A DNA stretch of 64,000 nucleotides from Paracidovorax avenae (GCF_040892545.1 NZ_CP156079.1:620001-684000), one strand, 5' to 3'; positions 1 to 14,727 are shown, counted from the first letter of the stretch. Notes: a model not told the origin generated them from the sequence alone. Numbers and translations: made by a program.

Positions 1-238
1 CACGCTGGTTCCGCGCCTGTCCGTGCCGCGCGACGCGCTGCACACCGGCACCAAGCGCCGCAAGAGCGACGACACCCACATCCGTTATCTGCCCATCGAG
101 GAAGAGGACGGCAGCCCGCCGCCCATGCGCCGCGTGGTCCTGGCCTGGCGCCGCAGCTTCACGCGCTACGAGGCCATCGCGGCGCTGCGCAACGCCGTGT
201 ACGCCTGCGAGCTGCCGGGCGTCACCCGCCTTTCCTGA
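1..238 (+). CDS. oxyR: OxyR-type LysR regulator, C-terminal end only (partial)
   Basis: Only the last 78 or so residues are in the window; the reading frame is open from base 2 and stops at 238. The end reads RRVVLAWRRSFTRYEAI followed by ALRNAVYACELPGV, which fits the C-terminal part of the effector domain of OxyR-family LysR regulators, the peroxide sensors that activate catalase and Dps genes. The redox cysteines lie upstream of the window and cannot be checked. The next gene is a Dps protein, a common OxyR target, which supports the call. It could be another LysR paralogue. Confidence 0.6.
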   Translation, partial: TLVPRLSVPRDALHTGTKRRKSDDTHIRYLPIEEEDGSPPPMRRVVLAWRRSFTRYEAIAALRNAVYACELPGVTRLS

Positions 239-338
239 GAAAGCCGGGCCTGCCCCGATGGCCCGCAGTGCTCCGGGGGCGGTGCGCTTGCGATAAAGTT
301 TCCCCGATTCCCAGCCCATCCAACGAAGGAGCTCCTCC

Positions 339-863
339 ATGGCCAAAGCCTCCGGCAAATCCACTGCATCCCGGTCCCCCGCCACCGCGCCGCGCATCAA
401 CATCGGCATCAGCGACAAGGACCGCGCCGCCATCGCGCAGGGCCTCTCGCGCCTGCTCGCCGACACCTACACGCTCTACCTGACCACGCACAATTTCCAC
501 TGGAACGTGACGGGCCCGATGTTCAACTCGCTGCACACCATGTTCATGGAGCAGTACACCGAACTGTGGAACGCCGTCGATCCGGTGGCCGAGCGCATCC
601 GTTCGCTGGGCCATCCCGCCCCCGGCTCCTATGCCGAGTTCGGCCGCCTGACCTCGCTGGCCGACGTGCCCGGCACGCCGCCCGCGGCGCTGGACATGGT
701 GCGCATCCTGGTCGAAGGCCATGAAGCCGTGGCCCGCACCGCGCGCGAACTGTTCCCCGTGGCCGACAAGGCCAGCGACGAGCCCACGGCCGATCTGCTC
801 ACCCAGCGCCTGACCGTGCATGAGCAGACCGCCTGGATGCTGCGCTCGCTGCTGGAAGGTTGA
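339..863 (+). CDS. dps: Dps family DNA-binding ferritin-like protein
   Basis: This 174-residue protein is a mini-ferritin that uses peroxide to oxidise Fe(II), stores the iron in a 12-subunit shell and shields DNA in the cytoplasm. The Dps ferroxidase signature is visible around residues 50-80: [14 protein letters not shown], then the acidic stretch [18 protein letters not shown]. The N-terminal 20 residues are Lys/Ser/Ala/Thr-rich, as in Dps proteins whose tails bind DNA. The start is fixed by an AAGGAG ribosome-binding site just upstream. It follows a likely oxyR end by 100 bp and is closed by a clear terminator, so it is probably a single-gene unit. Confidence 0.93.
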   Translation: MAKASGKSTASRSPATAPRINIGISDKDRAAIAQGLSRLLADTYTLYLTTHNFHWNVTGPMFNSLHTMFMEQYTELWNAVDPVAERIRSLGHPAPGSYAEFGRLTSLADVPGTPPAALDMVRILVEGHEAVARTARELFPVADKASDEPTADLLTQRLTVHEQTAWMLRSLLEG

Positions 864-882
864 GTCTTTCCCGCTCCAGCCC

Positions 883-908
883 ACGCCCGCCTGCCGCGGG
901 CGTTTTTC
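883..908 (+). terminator. Rho-independent terminator after dps
   Basis: A perfect 8-bp stem (ACGCCCGC / GCGGGCGT) with a 5-base loop is followed at once by a run of T. It lies between the dps stop and the ubiA start, so it separates the two transcripts. Confidence 0.85.
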
Positions 909-925
909 ATTCCCGCCGCACGCCC

Positions 926-1813
926 ATGCAGAGCACCGCACCGCACCGTCCCCCCCGGCCCTCGCGCCTGGCGCTGTACCTCGACCTGATCCGCTGGAGC
1001 CGGCCTGCCGGCTGGCTGCTGCTGCTCTGGCCTACGCTCTCGGCGCTGTGGATCGCGGCCGGAGGCTTTCCGGGCTGGCACCTGCTGGCCGTCTTCACGC
1101 TGGGCACCATCCTCATGCGCAGCGCAGGATGCTGCGTGAACGATGTCGCCGACCGCGACTTCGACCGGCACGTGAAGCGCACCGCGCAGCGCCCCGTCAC
1201 CAGCGGCGCCGTATCGGTGCGCGAGGCGCTGGCCGTGGGCGCGGTGCTCGCCCTGGTGTCGTTCGGCCTCGTGCTCACCACCAATGCGGCCACCGTCGCG
1301 TGGTCGCTGCCCGCGCTGGCCGTCACCATGGCCTACCCGTTCGCCAAGCGCTTCGTCTCCATGCCCCAGGCCGTGCTCGGCGTGGCTTTCAGCATGGGCA
1401 TCCCGATGGCCTTCACCGCGGTGGGTGGCACCGTGCCGATGCTGGCTGCCTGGCTGGTGCTGGGCAACCTCTGCTGGGTGCTGGCCTATGACACCGAATA
1501 CGCCATGGTGGACCGCGACGACGACCTGAAGATCGGCATGAAGACCTCGGCGATCACCCTGGGGCGACACGACGTGCCGGCCGTGATGGCCTTCTACCTG
1601 GCGTTCGTCGCCCTCTGGGCCTGGGCGCTGGCGCCCTTCGGCCTGGGCTGGCCCCTGCATGCCGCGCTGGCCGCCGTGCTGCTCCAGGTGGCTTGGCACT
1701 GGCGCCTCATCCGGCACCGCACCCGCGATGGATGCTTCCGTGCATTCACCAGCAACCACTGGCTGGGCTTCACGCTGTTCGCGGGCATCGTGGCGGGGTT
1801 CGCACTGCACTGA
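926..1813 (+). CDS. ubiA: 4-hydroxybenzoate octaprenyltransferase
   Basis: This 295-residue integral membrane prenyltransferase attaches the polyprenyl tail to 4-hydroxybenzoate in ubiquinone synthesis at the inner membrane. Both Asp-rich motifs of the UbiA family are present: [15 protein letters not shown] near residue 75 and [17 protein letters not shown] near residue 190. Between and after them are about eight hydrophobic segments. I chose the ATG at 926 because the upstream in-frame TTG would place the start before the dps terminator. The gene converges on the deacetylase gene at 1859. Confidence 0.95.
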   Translation: MQSTAPHRPPRPSRLALYLDLIRWSRPAGWLLLLWPTLSALWIAAGGFPGWHLLAVFTLGTILMRSAGCCVNDVADRDFDRHVKRTAQRPVTSGAVSVREALAVGAVLALVSFGLVLTTNAATVAWSLPALAVTMAYPFAKRFVSMPQAVLGVAFSMGIPMAFTAVGGTVPMLAAWLVLGNLCWVLAYDTEYAMVDRDDDLKIGMKTSAITLGRHDVPAVMAFYLAFVALWAWALAPFGLGWPLHAALAAVLLQVAWHWRLIRHRTRDGCFRAFTSNHWLGFTLFAGIVAGFALH

Positions 1814-1817
1814 TCTG

Positions 1818-1854
1818 CCGCCGGCGCGCGTCCTTGGCGCCCGCCGGCCGGCGG
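1818..1854. terminator. Hairpin between convergent ubiA and chbG-like genes
   Basis: An 8-bp perfect inverted repeat (CCGCCGGC / GCCGGCGG) fills the 45-bp gap between two convergent stop codons. There is no strong T-run on either strand, so it may act as a weak two-way terminator or as an RNA 3'-end block. Confidence 0.4.
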
Positions 1855-1858
1855 TCTG

Positions 1859-2671
1859 CTACGGCGCGAACGGCCCTTGCTGCACATGCCGGCCGCTGCG
1901 CCGCAGCAGTTCGCCGAAGGCCTCGGACATCAGATAGGCGAACTCCACCGGCCGTTGCGCGCCGATGGCATCGCCATGCACCACCTCCGTGGCCGGATGG
2001 CACATCAGCAGCCCGCCGTCCGGCAGGTGCGGCAGCCACTTCGCCATGTGCGCCCCGTAGGCCGAGGCATCGGGCGCATCGAAGCCATAGACCCCCCCGA
2101 AACCCGGGTTCGTCGCCAGCCCCGTCCGGCGCCAGCGCCGCGTGGCCGTCCAGCCGCCCAGCATGGCGATGATGGATGCCTTCGGTTGGCGCCACAGCCC
2201 GGGGGCGGGCGCGGTGGAGCGTACCCAGGGGCGCTCGTGGGGCGCATAGCGGGCCAGCAGCTCGGTCTGCAGCGCATCCCGCGCGCGGGGCAACTGGTGC
2301 ACATGCTGGTGGCCATCGACGAAGTCCGGTGGCGTGCCTGTCTCCCGCTCGAAGGCGTCGAACTGCGCGCGCCAGGTGGCCCGCAGTGACGCGGCGGACA
2401 GCTGCCGGGCGTAGGCCCGCAGGATTACCTCTCCGAGGGGACGGGCGCCGGCGTGCGCACCTCCGTGGGTTTCGGTCAGGTTGAAATGCAGGCCAACGGC
2501 CAGGCGGGGGCGCAGATGCGCGAGGCGGCGCGCCGCTGCCGGCCATTGGGGCGATGTCGTCATGCAGCCGGTGGCGGAGAGGCGGCCAGCCAGTACGAGC
2601 TGCTCCACCGCTGCATCCACCAATGGATGCAGCGCGTAGTCATCCGCGCACAGGACGAGGGCGCGGGTCAC
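1859..2671 (-). CDS. ChbG/HpnK (YdjC) family carbohydrate deacetylase
   Basis: The 270-residue protein belongs to the YdjC/ChbG/HpnK family of metal-dependent deacetylases acting on N-acetylated sugars, including lipid-linked ones. The family metal site is visible: ADDYAL at residues 9-14 (Asp-Asp), HFNLTET near residue 62, and DGHQHVHQLP near residue 119. Its start overlaps the gtrA stop in an ATGA junction, so the two are translationally coupled. With a GtrA protein and a family 39 glycosyltransferase just upstream, it probably trims an N-acetylated lipid-linked or lipid A-type sugar rather than chitooligosaccharides; that is inference from context. Confidence 0.85.
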   Translation of the reverse strand: MTRALVLCADDYALHPLVDAAVEQLVLAGRLSATGCMTTSPQWPAAARRLAHLRPRLAVGLHFNLTETHGGAHAGARPLGEVILRAYARQLSAASLRATWRAQFDAFERETGTPPDFVDGHQHVHQLPRARDALQTELLARYAPHERPWVRSTAPAPGLWRQPKASIIAMLGGWTATRRWRRTGLATNPGFGGVYGFDAPDASAYGAHMAKWLPHLPDGGLLMCHPATEVVHGDAIGAQRPVEFAYLMSEAFGELLRRSGRHVQQGPFAP

Positions 2672-3099
2672 GACCGCGGGCCCGAGGAGTTCCTGAACGC
2701 CCAGGACTTGCTCAGCAGGAACGTGCCCGTGGCCACCAGCACCAGCACGCCGACCAGACTCCAGGCATAGTGCCAGTCCAGGGCATGCAGTGCCACGAAG
2801 TACAGTAGCTCGTTGGCGGCGAAGGACAGGCTGGCGACCGCGAAATAGCGTGCTACCACTGCGGGGCCCTTGGCCCGGGCGCTGGCGAACGTCAGCAAGG
2901 CATGGCCGTTGTAACTCACGGAAAAGGCCACCAGGAACGCGAACACGTTGGCAGCCAGCGGCGCCATGCCGGCGAGAGCCACCAGAGAGACCGCCACAGC
3001 GAGGTGTGTGGCGGCGGCAGCACCGCCCACCAGGATGAACTGAAGCTCTTGCGGCAGGCGCCGCAATACGGAAAAAAGGGTGTGCAGCGTCTGGATCAC
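2668..3099 (-). CDS. GtrA family membrane protein
   Basis: About 143 residues with four hydrophobic segments (roughly 20-42, 46-66, 82-100, 108-126), the usual shape of GtrA. GtrA proteins are small membrane proteins thought to flip undecaprenyl-phosphate-linked sugars to the outer face of the inner membrane. I chose the GTG at 3099 because it forms a GTGA overlap with the small upstream ORF; another GTG two codons earlier is possible. The stop overlaps the next start (ATGA), placing it between a family 39 glycosyltransferase and a deacetylase in one operon. Confidence 0.85.
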   Translation of the reverse strand: MIQTLHTLFSVLRRLPQELQFILVGGAAAATHLAVAVSLVALAGMAPLAANVFAFLVAFSVSYNGHALLTFASARAKGPAVVARYFAVASLSFAANELLYFVALHALDWHYAWSLVGVLVLVATGTFLLSKSWAFRNSSGPRS

Positions 3100-3266
3100 G
3101 ACCACTCGCGCGTCAGCGGGGCTCGATCTTCGCCGCGCGCCGTCAGGTCGGTCGGGTGCCTCCCGATCGCATTGCGGGGCCGTCCGGCGACCCCGGCGCC
3201 ATCGGGCAGGCAGTCATTCCTGCCGCCGCTGGGGGCGATGGGGGTGTCGGAGAAAGAGACCATCAT
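3096..3266 (-). CDS. Small ORF (56 codons) in the slot usually held by a GT2 glycosyltransferase
   Basis: A 56-residue frame beginning MMVSFSDTPIAPSGG and ending APLTREWS lies between the glycosyltransferase and gtrA. Its TGA overlaps the GTG of gtrA, as expected of a translated operon member. I recognise no domain. In related operons this position often holds a dolichyl-phosphate-mannose-synthase-like glycosyltransferase of about 250-330 residues. This frame could be what is left after an internal deletion, or an unrelated leader ORF, or not translated at all. Confidence 0.35.
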   Translation of the reverse strand: MMVSFSDTPIAPSGGRNDCLPDGAGVAGRPRNAIGRHPTDLTARGEDRAPLTREWS

Positions 3267-3289
3267 GTCAGCATGTCCGGAATTCGAGA

Positions 3290-4807
3290 TTAGCGGGCGC
3301 ATGCGTCGGGCACATAGGTGCGCCAATGCATGGTGAGCGGGGCTTCGGCGCCCCGGTACGGCCAGCGCACCTGCACCTGCCCCTGCTGCACGCGCATCCC
3401 GGGGGTGCTGTCCAGTTCTTCGAGCAGTGCCGGCACGGGGGGCTGGTCGCCCAGGCCGATCCACAGTGTGCCATTCGCCTGCAGCCGCTCCAGGGTGATC
3501 CACGGAGAAAACCGGTCGTCTCCGGTGATGAAGACGGACGGCCGGTCGGGCAGCTGTGCCGCCACCAGGCCGGTCGCCCAATAGTCGCCCGAGACGGAAT
3601 CCAGCGGGCAGCGCGAATGCGCCTCCCACAGCGCCCGCGCCTGCTGCGCGACCGCTGTCTGGGGCCAGTCCGTGCGCGCCGGGCGCTTGCGCCACTGCGC
3701 ACCATAGGCCAGGAACACGCCGGTCAGCACGGAAACCAGCACCAGCCACACGGCCAGGCCGCGCAGCAGCCGCGGCCGCAGGGCCGGCAGCCAGGCCTCG
3801 GGCAGCCACGCTGCCACCAGCAGGCCGCTGTACACCCACATGGGCACGCCCCACATGTCGCGCAGCCGCAGCCCCAGCACGATGCCCAGTGCGCAGGCCA
3901 GCAGGCACGGGCCCAGTGCGAGAACGAGCAGGTAGCCCGGCATGCGGGCCTGCAGCCGCCACGCGCCGGGACGGGCGTCCGCCGCGCGCTGCCCGCGCGT
4001 ATTCCACAGCGCCGCCAATACGATGATCGCCAGGGGCAGGTGGTTCAGTGCCTGCGTCGCCAGGAAGGACAGCGCATCCAGCCGCGCCGCGATGGGTCCG
4101 GCGCCCTCCACGGCCGCGCGGCCTTTGGCATATGCCATGGGCAGCCAGCCGGACTCCCGCAGCCAGTGCAGGTGCGGCGCGAACACCAGCAGCATCGCCG
4201 CCAGAGCGAGCCACGGCCCGGGGCCTGACAGCACCCGGCGAGCGGGCGTCAGCAGCAGGTACAGCGCCAGCGCCATCAGCAGCAGGCCGACGGAATACTT
4301 CGTGAGCAGGCCCAGACCCGCCACGATGCCCAGTGCCAGCCAGTGCCGCAGCCTGCCTTCCTGGAGCGCCGCCAGCAGGCAGTAACCCGCCGCCGCCCAC
4401 AGCGGCATCTGCGCGATGTTGTGGTTGAACTCCAGCGCCGGCCGGGTGTAGTAGGCCACTCCCATGGTCAGCAGCGTGCCCAGCAGGGCCCGCTCGCGCG
4501 ACATCAGGCGACACCCAGTGATCCACACCAGCCACAGCGTGGCCGCGATGAACAACTGGCTCAGCAGGAACGGACCGACGCGCCCGAACGCACGGTAGGA
4601 CATTTCCAGCACCCAGGGCGCCAGCGGCGGGTGCTTGTAGTAGCCCCACTCCCACTCCCGCCCCCAGGACAGGCTTTCCACCACGTCCAGCGGCAGGCTG
4701 GAGCTCAGCAGGGGCGGCAGCAGCGACCACGCGAGTACGTAGAGCGCCGCCAGCAGTGCGAGGGCTCTATGGGAAATGCTGGACGGTGCAGTGGTGGCGA
4801 TGGGCAT
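3290..4807 (-). CDS. Family 39 (ArnT/PMT-like) membrane glycosyltransferase
   Basis: A 505-residue polytopic membrane protein with about 10-12 hydrophobic segments. The N-terminal periplasmic loop has the acidic LPLDVVESLSWGREWEWGY, the position of the catalytic aspartates in ArnT-type GT39 enzymes, followed by YKHPPLAPWVL and later TKYSVGLLLM. Such enzymes move a sugar from a polyprenyl-phosphate carrier to a lipid or protein on the periplasmic side. I use the ATG at 4807; an upstream in-frame TTG at 4870 is less likely. A TACAAT -10 element lies at 4860-4855 on this strand. It is first in an operon with gtrA and the deacetylase. Confidence 0.85.
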   Translation of the reverse strand: MPIATTAPSSISHRALALLAALYVLAWSLLPPLLSSSLPLDVVESLSWGREWEWGYYKHPPLAPWVLEMSYRAFGRVGPFLLSQLFIAATLWLVWITGCRLMSRERALLGTLLTMGVAYYTRPALEFNHNIAQMPLWAAAGYCLLAALQEGRLRHWLALGIVAGLGLLTKYSVGLLLMALALYLLLTPARRVLSGPGPWLALAAMLLVFAPHLHWLRESGWLPMAYAKGRAAVEGAGPIAARLDALSFLATQALNHLPLAIIVLAALWNTRGQRAADARPGAWRLQARMPGYLLVLALGPCLLACALGIVLGLRLRDMWGVPMWVYSGLLVAAWLPEAWLPALRPRLLRGLAVWLVLVSVLTGVFLAYGAQWRKRPARTDWPQTAVAQQARALWEAHSRCPLDSVSGDYWATGLVAAQLPDRPSVFITGDDRFSPWITLERLQANGTLWIGLGDQPPVPALLEELDSTPGMRVQQGQVQVRWPYRGAEAPLTMHWRTYVPDACAR

Positions 4808-4911
4808 GCAGGCAGGCGTGGCGAGCGTAGCGGGCTCTTGAGGAAGAACCTGCGATTGTAAAAGTTGCAACGCCCTCCGCTACCACCTGCGGTACCGCCA
4901 TCCCGCCACGG

Positions 4912-5754
4912 TCACCTTCCGAACTCGTCCCCCAGTTCCCGGGCCCGTGCCTGTGCGGCTTTCATCGCGCGGATGAACTGGTCCGGCAGGCCGGCCTGCT
5001 CCATCGACTGGACGGCCGCGAAGGTGGTGCCGCCCTTGGAGGTCACGCGCTGGCGCAGCACCGCGGGCGACTCGTCCGAGCGGCGCGCCAGTTCCGATGC
5101 CCCCGTGAACGTGCCCACGGCCAGCTGGTGCGCCTGCTCGGGCGCGAGGCCCATCTCCACTCCCGCCTGCGCCATCGCCTCCAGGAACAGGAAGACATAG
5201 GCCGGGCCCGATCCCGACAGCGCGGTCACGGCGTCGAGTTGCGGCTCCTCGTCCACCCAGAGCAGTTCGCCCGTGGACGACAGCACCTGCTGCACGGCCG
5301 CGCGCTGCGCCGGGCTCACCTGCGTGCGGGCATAGAGCGCCGTCATGCCGCGCCCGATCAGCGCGGGCGTGTTGGGCATGGCGCGCACCACGCAGTCCGT
5401 GCCCAGCCAGGCGGCGATGCTGTCCGACCGGATGCCCGCGGCCACGCTGAGGTGGACCGCATTCGCCGTATACGGGCGTGCCTGCTGCGCCGCCTCCTTG
5501 AACGTCTGGGGCTTGACCGCCCACACCACCACGCCTGCGCGCTCCAGGGCCGTCCCGGCCTCCGGCAGGGCCTCGATGCCGTGGTGCGCACGCAGGGCGG
5601 CCCGCGCTTCCTCCCATGGCTCGACCACCTCGATGCCGGAGGCGGGTGTGCCCTGCCGGATCAGCCCGCCGATGATGGCGCTGGCCATGTTGCCCCCGCC
5701 GATGAAGGCGATCGCGGGCTGGTCGGATGCGGGGGAGGGGGTGTCGGGCGTCAT
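4912..5754 (-). CDS. proC: Pyrroline-5-carboxylate reductase
   Basis: This 280-residue cytoplasmic enzyme reduces 1-pyrroline-5-carboxylate to proline, the last step of proline synthesis. The NAD(P)H-binding motif FIGGGNMASAIIGGL lies at about residues 16-30. Family signatures follow: VWAVKPQTFKEA, VRAMPNTPALIGRGM, and the C-terminal LSGSGPAYVFLFLEAM with VTSKGGTTFAAV. I chose the ATG at 5754 because the longer in-frame extension is Pro/Arg-rich and unlike any ProC N-terminus. It is 106 bp from glpK and on the same strand, but is unlikely to be functionally linked. Confidence 0.95.
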   Translation of the reverse strand: MTPDTPSPASDQPAIAFIGGGNMASAIIGGLIRQGTPASGIEVVEPWEEARAALRAHHGIEALPEAGTALERAGVVVWAVKPQTFKEAAQQARPYTANAVHLSVAAGIRSDSIAAWLGTDCVVRAMPNTPALIGRGMTALYARTQVSPAQRAAVQQVLSSTGELLWVDEEPQLDAVTALSGSGPAYVFLFLEAMAQAGVEMGLAPEQAHQLAVGTFTGASELARRSDESPAVLRQRVTSKGGTTFAAVQSMEQAGLPDQFIRAMKAAQARARELGDEFGR

Positions 5755-5860
5755 GCGTGCGAAAGCGGGGAGGGCCGGCGGGCGGCCCGTGGAAGAAGGG
5801 AAGGCCCGCAGCGGAGCGCCGCCGCAGGCCGCGGCACCGGATGGTAGCGCTTCCTTCCGG

Positions 5861-7381
<1,521 letters not shown>

Positions 7382-7424
7382 GGCGTCCGGAGGGTATGCG
7401 GTGTTGGAAGAGGAAAGGGCGGCC

Positions 7425-8189
7425 TCACGCCGCCACGTCGAGTTCGACCCCGGCGTCGCGCAGCAGGGCGGGAAAGGGATCGGGCGGTGCCGCGTCCGTG
7501 AACATCCGGTCGATCTGCGCCAGAGTGGCCACCTGCACCATCGCGGGCCGGTCGAACTTGCTGTGGTCCGCGGCCAGCCACACCTCGCGGGCCTGGGCGA
7601 TGATGGTCTGCGCCACCTTCACCTCGCGCAGGTCGAAGTCGCGCAGCGAACCGTCCGGCTCGATGCCCGAGATCCCGATCAGCGCGATATCCACCTTGAA
7701 CTGGCGGATGAAGTCCACCGCCGCCTCGCCCACGATGCCGCGGTCCCGCGCGCGCACCACGCCGCCGGCCACGATCACCTCGCACTGCGGATTGCCCGCC
7801 AGGATCGCCGCCACGTTCAGGTTGTTCGTGATCACGCGCAGCCCCTGGTGGTGCAGCAGCGCCCGTGCGATCGCCTCGGTGGTGGTGCCGATGTTGAGGA
7901 TCAGGGAGCAGTTGTGCGGCACGGCCTCGGCCACGGCCCGCGCGATGCGCGCCTTGCCTTCGGCATGCAGCGTCTCGCGCTGGGTGTGCCCCAGGTTCTC
8001 CGTGGTGGAGCTCGGCACGCGCACGCCGCCATGGAACCGCAGCAGCAATCCGCTGTCGGCCAGCCGCTGGATGTCGCGCCGGACGGTCTGCAGCGTCACG
8101 CCCAGCGTTTCCGCGAGTTGTTCGACGGTGGCCGTGCGCCGGGTGCGCACTTCTTCGAGAAGCAGGAGCTGTCGGGGATTGGTGTTCAC
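7425..8189 (-). CDS. glpR: DeoR-family glycerol regulon repressor
   Basis: A 254-residue DeoR-family regulator. The N-terminal winged helix-turn-helix ([40 protein letters not shown]) is followed by the sugar-phosphate-sensing domain with [15 protein letters not shown] and [20 protein letters not shown]. GlpR repressors release DNA when they bind glycerol 3-phosphate. Its place between glpK and a divergent glycerol ABC operon makes this the natural target set. An AT-rich stretch with repeated GAACGAAA motifs lies just upstream of its start and is the likely operator. Confidence 0.92.
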   Translation of the reverse strand: MNTNPRQLLLLEEVRTRRTATVEQLAETLGVTLQTVRRDIQRLADSGLLLRFHGGVRVPSSTTENLGHTQRETLHAEGKARIARAVAEAVPHNCSLILNIGTTTEAIARALLHHQGLRVITNNLNVAAILAGNPQCEVIVAGGVVRARDRGIVGEAAVDFIRQFKVDIALIGISGIEPDGSLRDFDLREVKVAQTIIAQAREVWLAADHSKFDRPAMVQVATLAQIDRMFTDAAPPDPFPALLRDAGVELDVAA

Positions 8190-8244
8190 GCGAAAAGGGG
8201 AAAGAGGGCTGTGCCGCAGGGCGCCGGTCGGATGGAGGCCTTGA

Positions 8245-8335
8245 CTTTAAAACGAACGAAAAGGAAAAAACCGAGGGTAAACCTGGAGGTGAACCGAATC
8301 AAAAAGAACAAAAATGAACGAAATCGAAACGTATT
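8245..8335. promoter_or_regulatory. AT-rich divergent control region with candidate GlpR operators
   Basis: The 226-bp gap between glpR and glpS holds the most A-rich stretch of the neighbourhood. The motif GAACGAAA occurs twice, at 8254-8261 (AAAACGAACGAAAAGG) and 8316-8323 (AAAATGAACGAAATCG). DeoR/GlpR operators often carry such TTTCGTTC direct repeats, so these are likely repressor sites serving both directions. No clean -35/-10 pair stands out. Confidence 0.55.
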
Positions 8336-8415
8336 GGCGCGTTGGGCGTGCGTTTCGGCAAAGAACACGCAGGCTGCGAAGCCCTGCGTCTCAAGACAAC
8401 ACGAAAGGTGCGGGG

Positions 8416-9492
<1,077 letters not shown>

Positions 9493-9493
9493 G

Positions 9494-9592
9494 ATGACGA
9501 CACACCCCCTGGCCTGCTCCGCGGGCACCGGACGGGCGCGGCAGCGCCGGTATCCCGCCCTGCGGATGGCGTGCAGCACGACGGAAGACTGA
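9494..9592 (+). CDS. Small linker ORF (32 codons) bridging glpS and glpT
   Basis: A frame beginning MTTHPLACSAG starts 1 nt after the glpS stop and ends 1 nt before the glpT ATG, so it exactly bridges the 101-bp gap. The DNA at about 9511-9535 (GGCCTGCTCCGCGG) matches the tail of the dispersed hairpin repeat found at 29768 and 61994. It may be a translated relay that lets ribosomes reach glpT, or chance. No domain is recognisable. Confidence 0.3.
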   Translation: MTTHPLACSAGTGRARQRRYPALRMACSTTED

Positions 9593-9593
9593 C

Positions 9594-10667
<1,074 letters not shown>

Positions 10668-10682
10668 GAAGGAGCTGCCTCC

Positions 10683-11573
<891 letters not shown>

Positions 11574-11633
11574 TGCGGCTGCCGCCATCGATCACGACGC
11601 CGATGCCGATCCACGAAACAAGGAATAGCCGCC

Positions 11634-12446
11634 ATGACTGAGCGCCGCTTCCGCAAACGCACCCTCTTCCTGCTGGCCTACCTGGTCTTCGCCCTGCTGC
11701 CCATCTACTGGATGGTCAACATGAGCTTCAAGACCAATGCCGAGATCCTCTCCACGTTCACCTTCTGGCCCCAGCACTTCACCTGGGACAACTACCGGAC
11801 CATCTTCACCGACGAGTCCTGGTACTCGGGCTACATCAACAGCCTGATCTACGTGGCCATGAACACGGTGATCTCGCTGGCCGTGGCGCTGCCGGCGGCC
11901 TACGCCTTCAGCCGCTACCAGTTCATGGGCGACAAGCACGTCTTCTTCTGGCTGCTGACCAACCGCATGACGCCGCCGGCCGTCTTCCTGCTGCCGTTCT
12001 TCCAGCTCTACACCACCGTGGGCCTGATGGACACGCACATCGCCGTCGCGCTGGCGCACCTGCTCTTCAACGTGCCGCTGGCCGTCTGGATCCTGGAGGG
12101 CTTCATGAGCGGCATCCCGCGCGAGATCGACGAGACCGCCTACATCGACGGCTACAGCTTCCCGCGCTTCTTCTTCACCATCTTCCTGCCGCTCATCAAG
12201 GCCGGCGTGGGCGTGGCCGCGTTCTTCTGCTTCATGTTCAGCTGGGTGGAGCTGCTGCTGGCGCGCACGCTCACCAGCGTGAACGCCAAGCCCATCGTGG
12301 CGACCATGACGCGCACGGTGAGCGCCTCGGGCATGGACTGGGCCACGCTCGCCGCTGCCGGCGTGCTCACCATCGTGCCCGGTGCCATCGTGATCTGGTT
12401 CGTGCGGCATTACATCGCCAAGGGCTTCGCGATGGGACGGGTATGA
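11634..12446 (+). CDS. glpQ: Glycerol ABC importer permease 2
   Basis: A 270-residue MalG-type permease with six predicted membrane segments, starting LFLLAYLVFALLPIYWMV. The EAA-loop reads EIDETAYIDGYSFPRFFFTI near residue 165-185. It should pair with the preceding permease in the inner membrane. The gap of 60 bp upstream holds no recognisable element. The symbol follows the rhizobial glycerol ABC operon, not the E. coli phosphodiesterase of the same name. Confidence 0.9.
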   Translation: MTERRFRKRTLFLLAYLVFALLPIYWMVNMSFKTNAEILSTFTFWPQHFTWDNYRTIFTDESWYSGYINSLIYVAMNTVISLAVALPAAYAFSRYQFMGDKHVFFWLLTNRMTPPAVFLLPFFQLYTTVGLMDTHIAVALAHLLFNVPLAVWILEGFMSGIPREIDETAYIDGYSFPRFFFTIFLPLIKAGVGVAAFFCFMFSWVELLLARTLTSVNAKPIVATMTRTVSASGMDWATLAAAGVLTIVPGAIVIWFVRHYIAKGFAMGRV

Positions 12447-12465
12447 GCGCACGAGGAAAGAAACC

Positions 12466-12603
12466 ATGAACTACTTTACTTTGGCGCAGAGCCTGCGCAC
12501 CTTCACCCGCCAGCAGCAGCCGTGGAACGGGCTTTGCCCGGCCACTGGCTGCGTCCCCCTGGGGGGAAGCGCCGCAGGCGCACAGGGGGGCGATCATGTT
12601 TGA
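12466..12603 (+). CDS. Small ORF (45 codons) running through a repeat element into glpU
   Basis: A frame starting MNYFTLAQSLRTF has one of the best ribosome-binding sites here (GAGGAAAG, 7 nt before the ATG). It reads through the hairpin repeat at 12508-12590 (PWNGLCPATGCVPLGG) and stops at 12603, 8 nt inside glpU. The overlap would allow ribosomes to restart at the glpU ATG. No family is recognised. It may be the remains of an original start region into which the repeat inserted. Confidence 0.4.
   Translation: MNYFTLAQSLRTFTRQQQPWNGLCPATGCVPLGGSAAGAQGGDHV
12508..12590 (-). repeat. Dispersed two-hairpin repeat, copy 1 (inverted)
   Basis: Read on the minus strand this matches the repeats at 29768-29890 and 61994-62130. 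It has the same two small stems, with bases swapped in pairs: CGGGC-TTT-GCCCG here against CCGGC-TTT-GCCGG, and GCGCC-TGC-GGCGC against GCGGC-TGC-GCCGC. It sits inside the glp operon between glpQ and glpU. Confidence 0.75.
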
Positions 12604-12904
12604 TTGGATGGCCTGGACCACCCCGGTGGCCGTATTTTTTACCTGCATCGTGCTTATGCTCGCGGGCATGGCCGTGTGGGAGGTGAAGTCGCCCACCATC
12701 TTGCGCAAGGGCTTCCTGCCGATGGCCACCACGCGCGGCGACCGGCTCTTCATCGGCCTGCTCTCGGCCGCCTATATCAACCTGATCTTCGTGGGCCTGG
12801 GCGCGAAATTCGCCGAGTGGTTCAAGCTCGAGCAGGAGCCCTCCGTCTGGATCAGCTTCGTGCTGTCGATGCTGGTCCTGGCGCTGATCCTGCGCAAGGG
12901 CTGA
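12596..12904 (+). CDS. glpU: GlpU-like small membrane protein of the glycerol importer (DUF2160)
   Basis: A 102-residue protein with three hydrophobic segments (about 8-26, 50-68, 80-98) and short loops (WEVKSPTILRKGFLPM, TTRGDRLF). It matches in size, topology and position the small membrane protein GlpU encoded within glycerol ABC operons of rhizobia, whose exact role is not known to me. It lies between the permease and binding-protein genes. Its start is preceded by AGGGGGG and overlaps the end of a 45-codon upstream ORF. Confidence 0.8.
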   Translation: MFDWMAWTTPVAVFFTCIVLMLAGMAVWEVKSPTILRKGFLPMATTRGDRLFIGLLSAAYINLIFVGLGAKFAEWFKLEQEPSVWISFVLSMLVLALILRKG

Positions 12905-12993
12905 TTTTTCGCGGACGCGCGGCCCCCCGCTCCCCGGGGCCGCCGGCCGGTCGCAATGGCAGCAGGGGACACCCACCTAACAAGGAGACAGTC

Positions 12994-14727
<1,734 letters not shown>

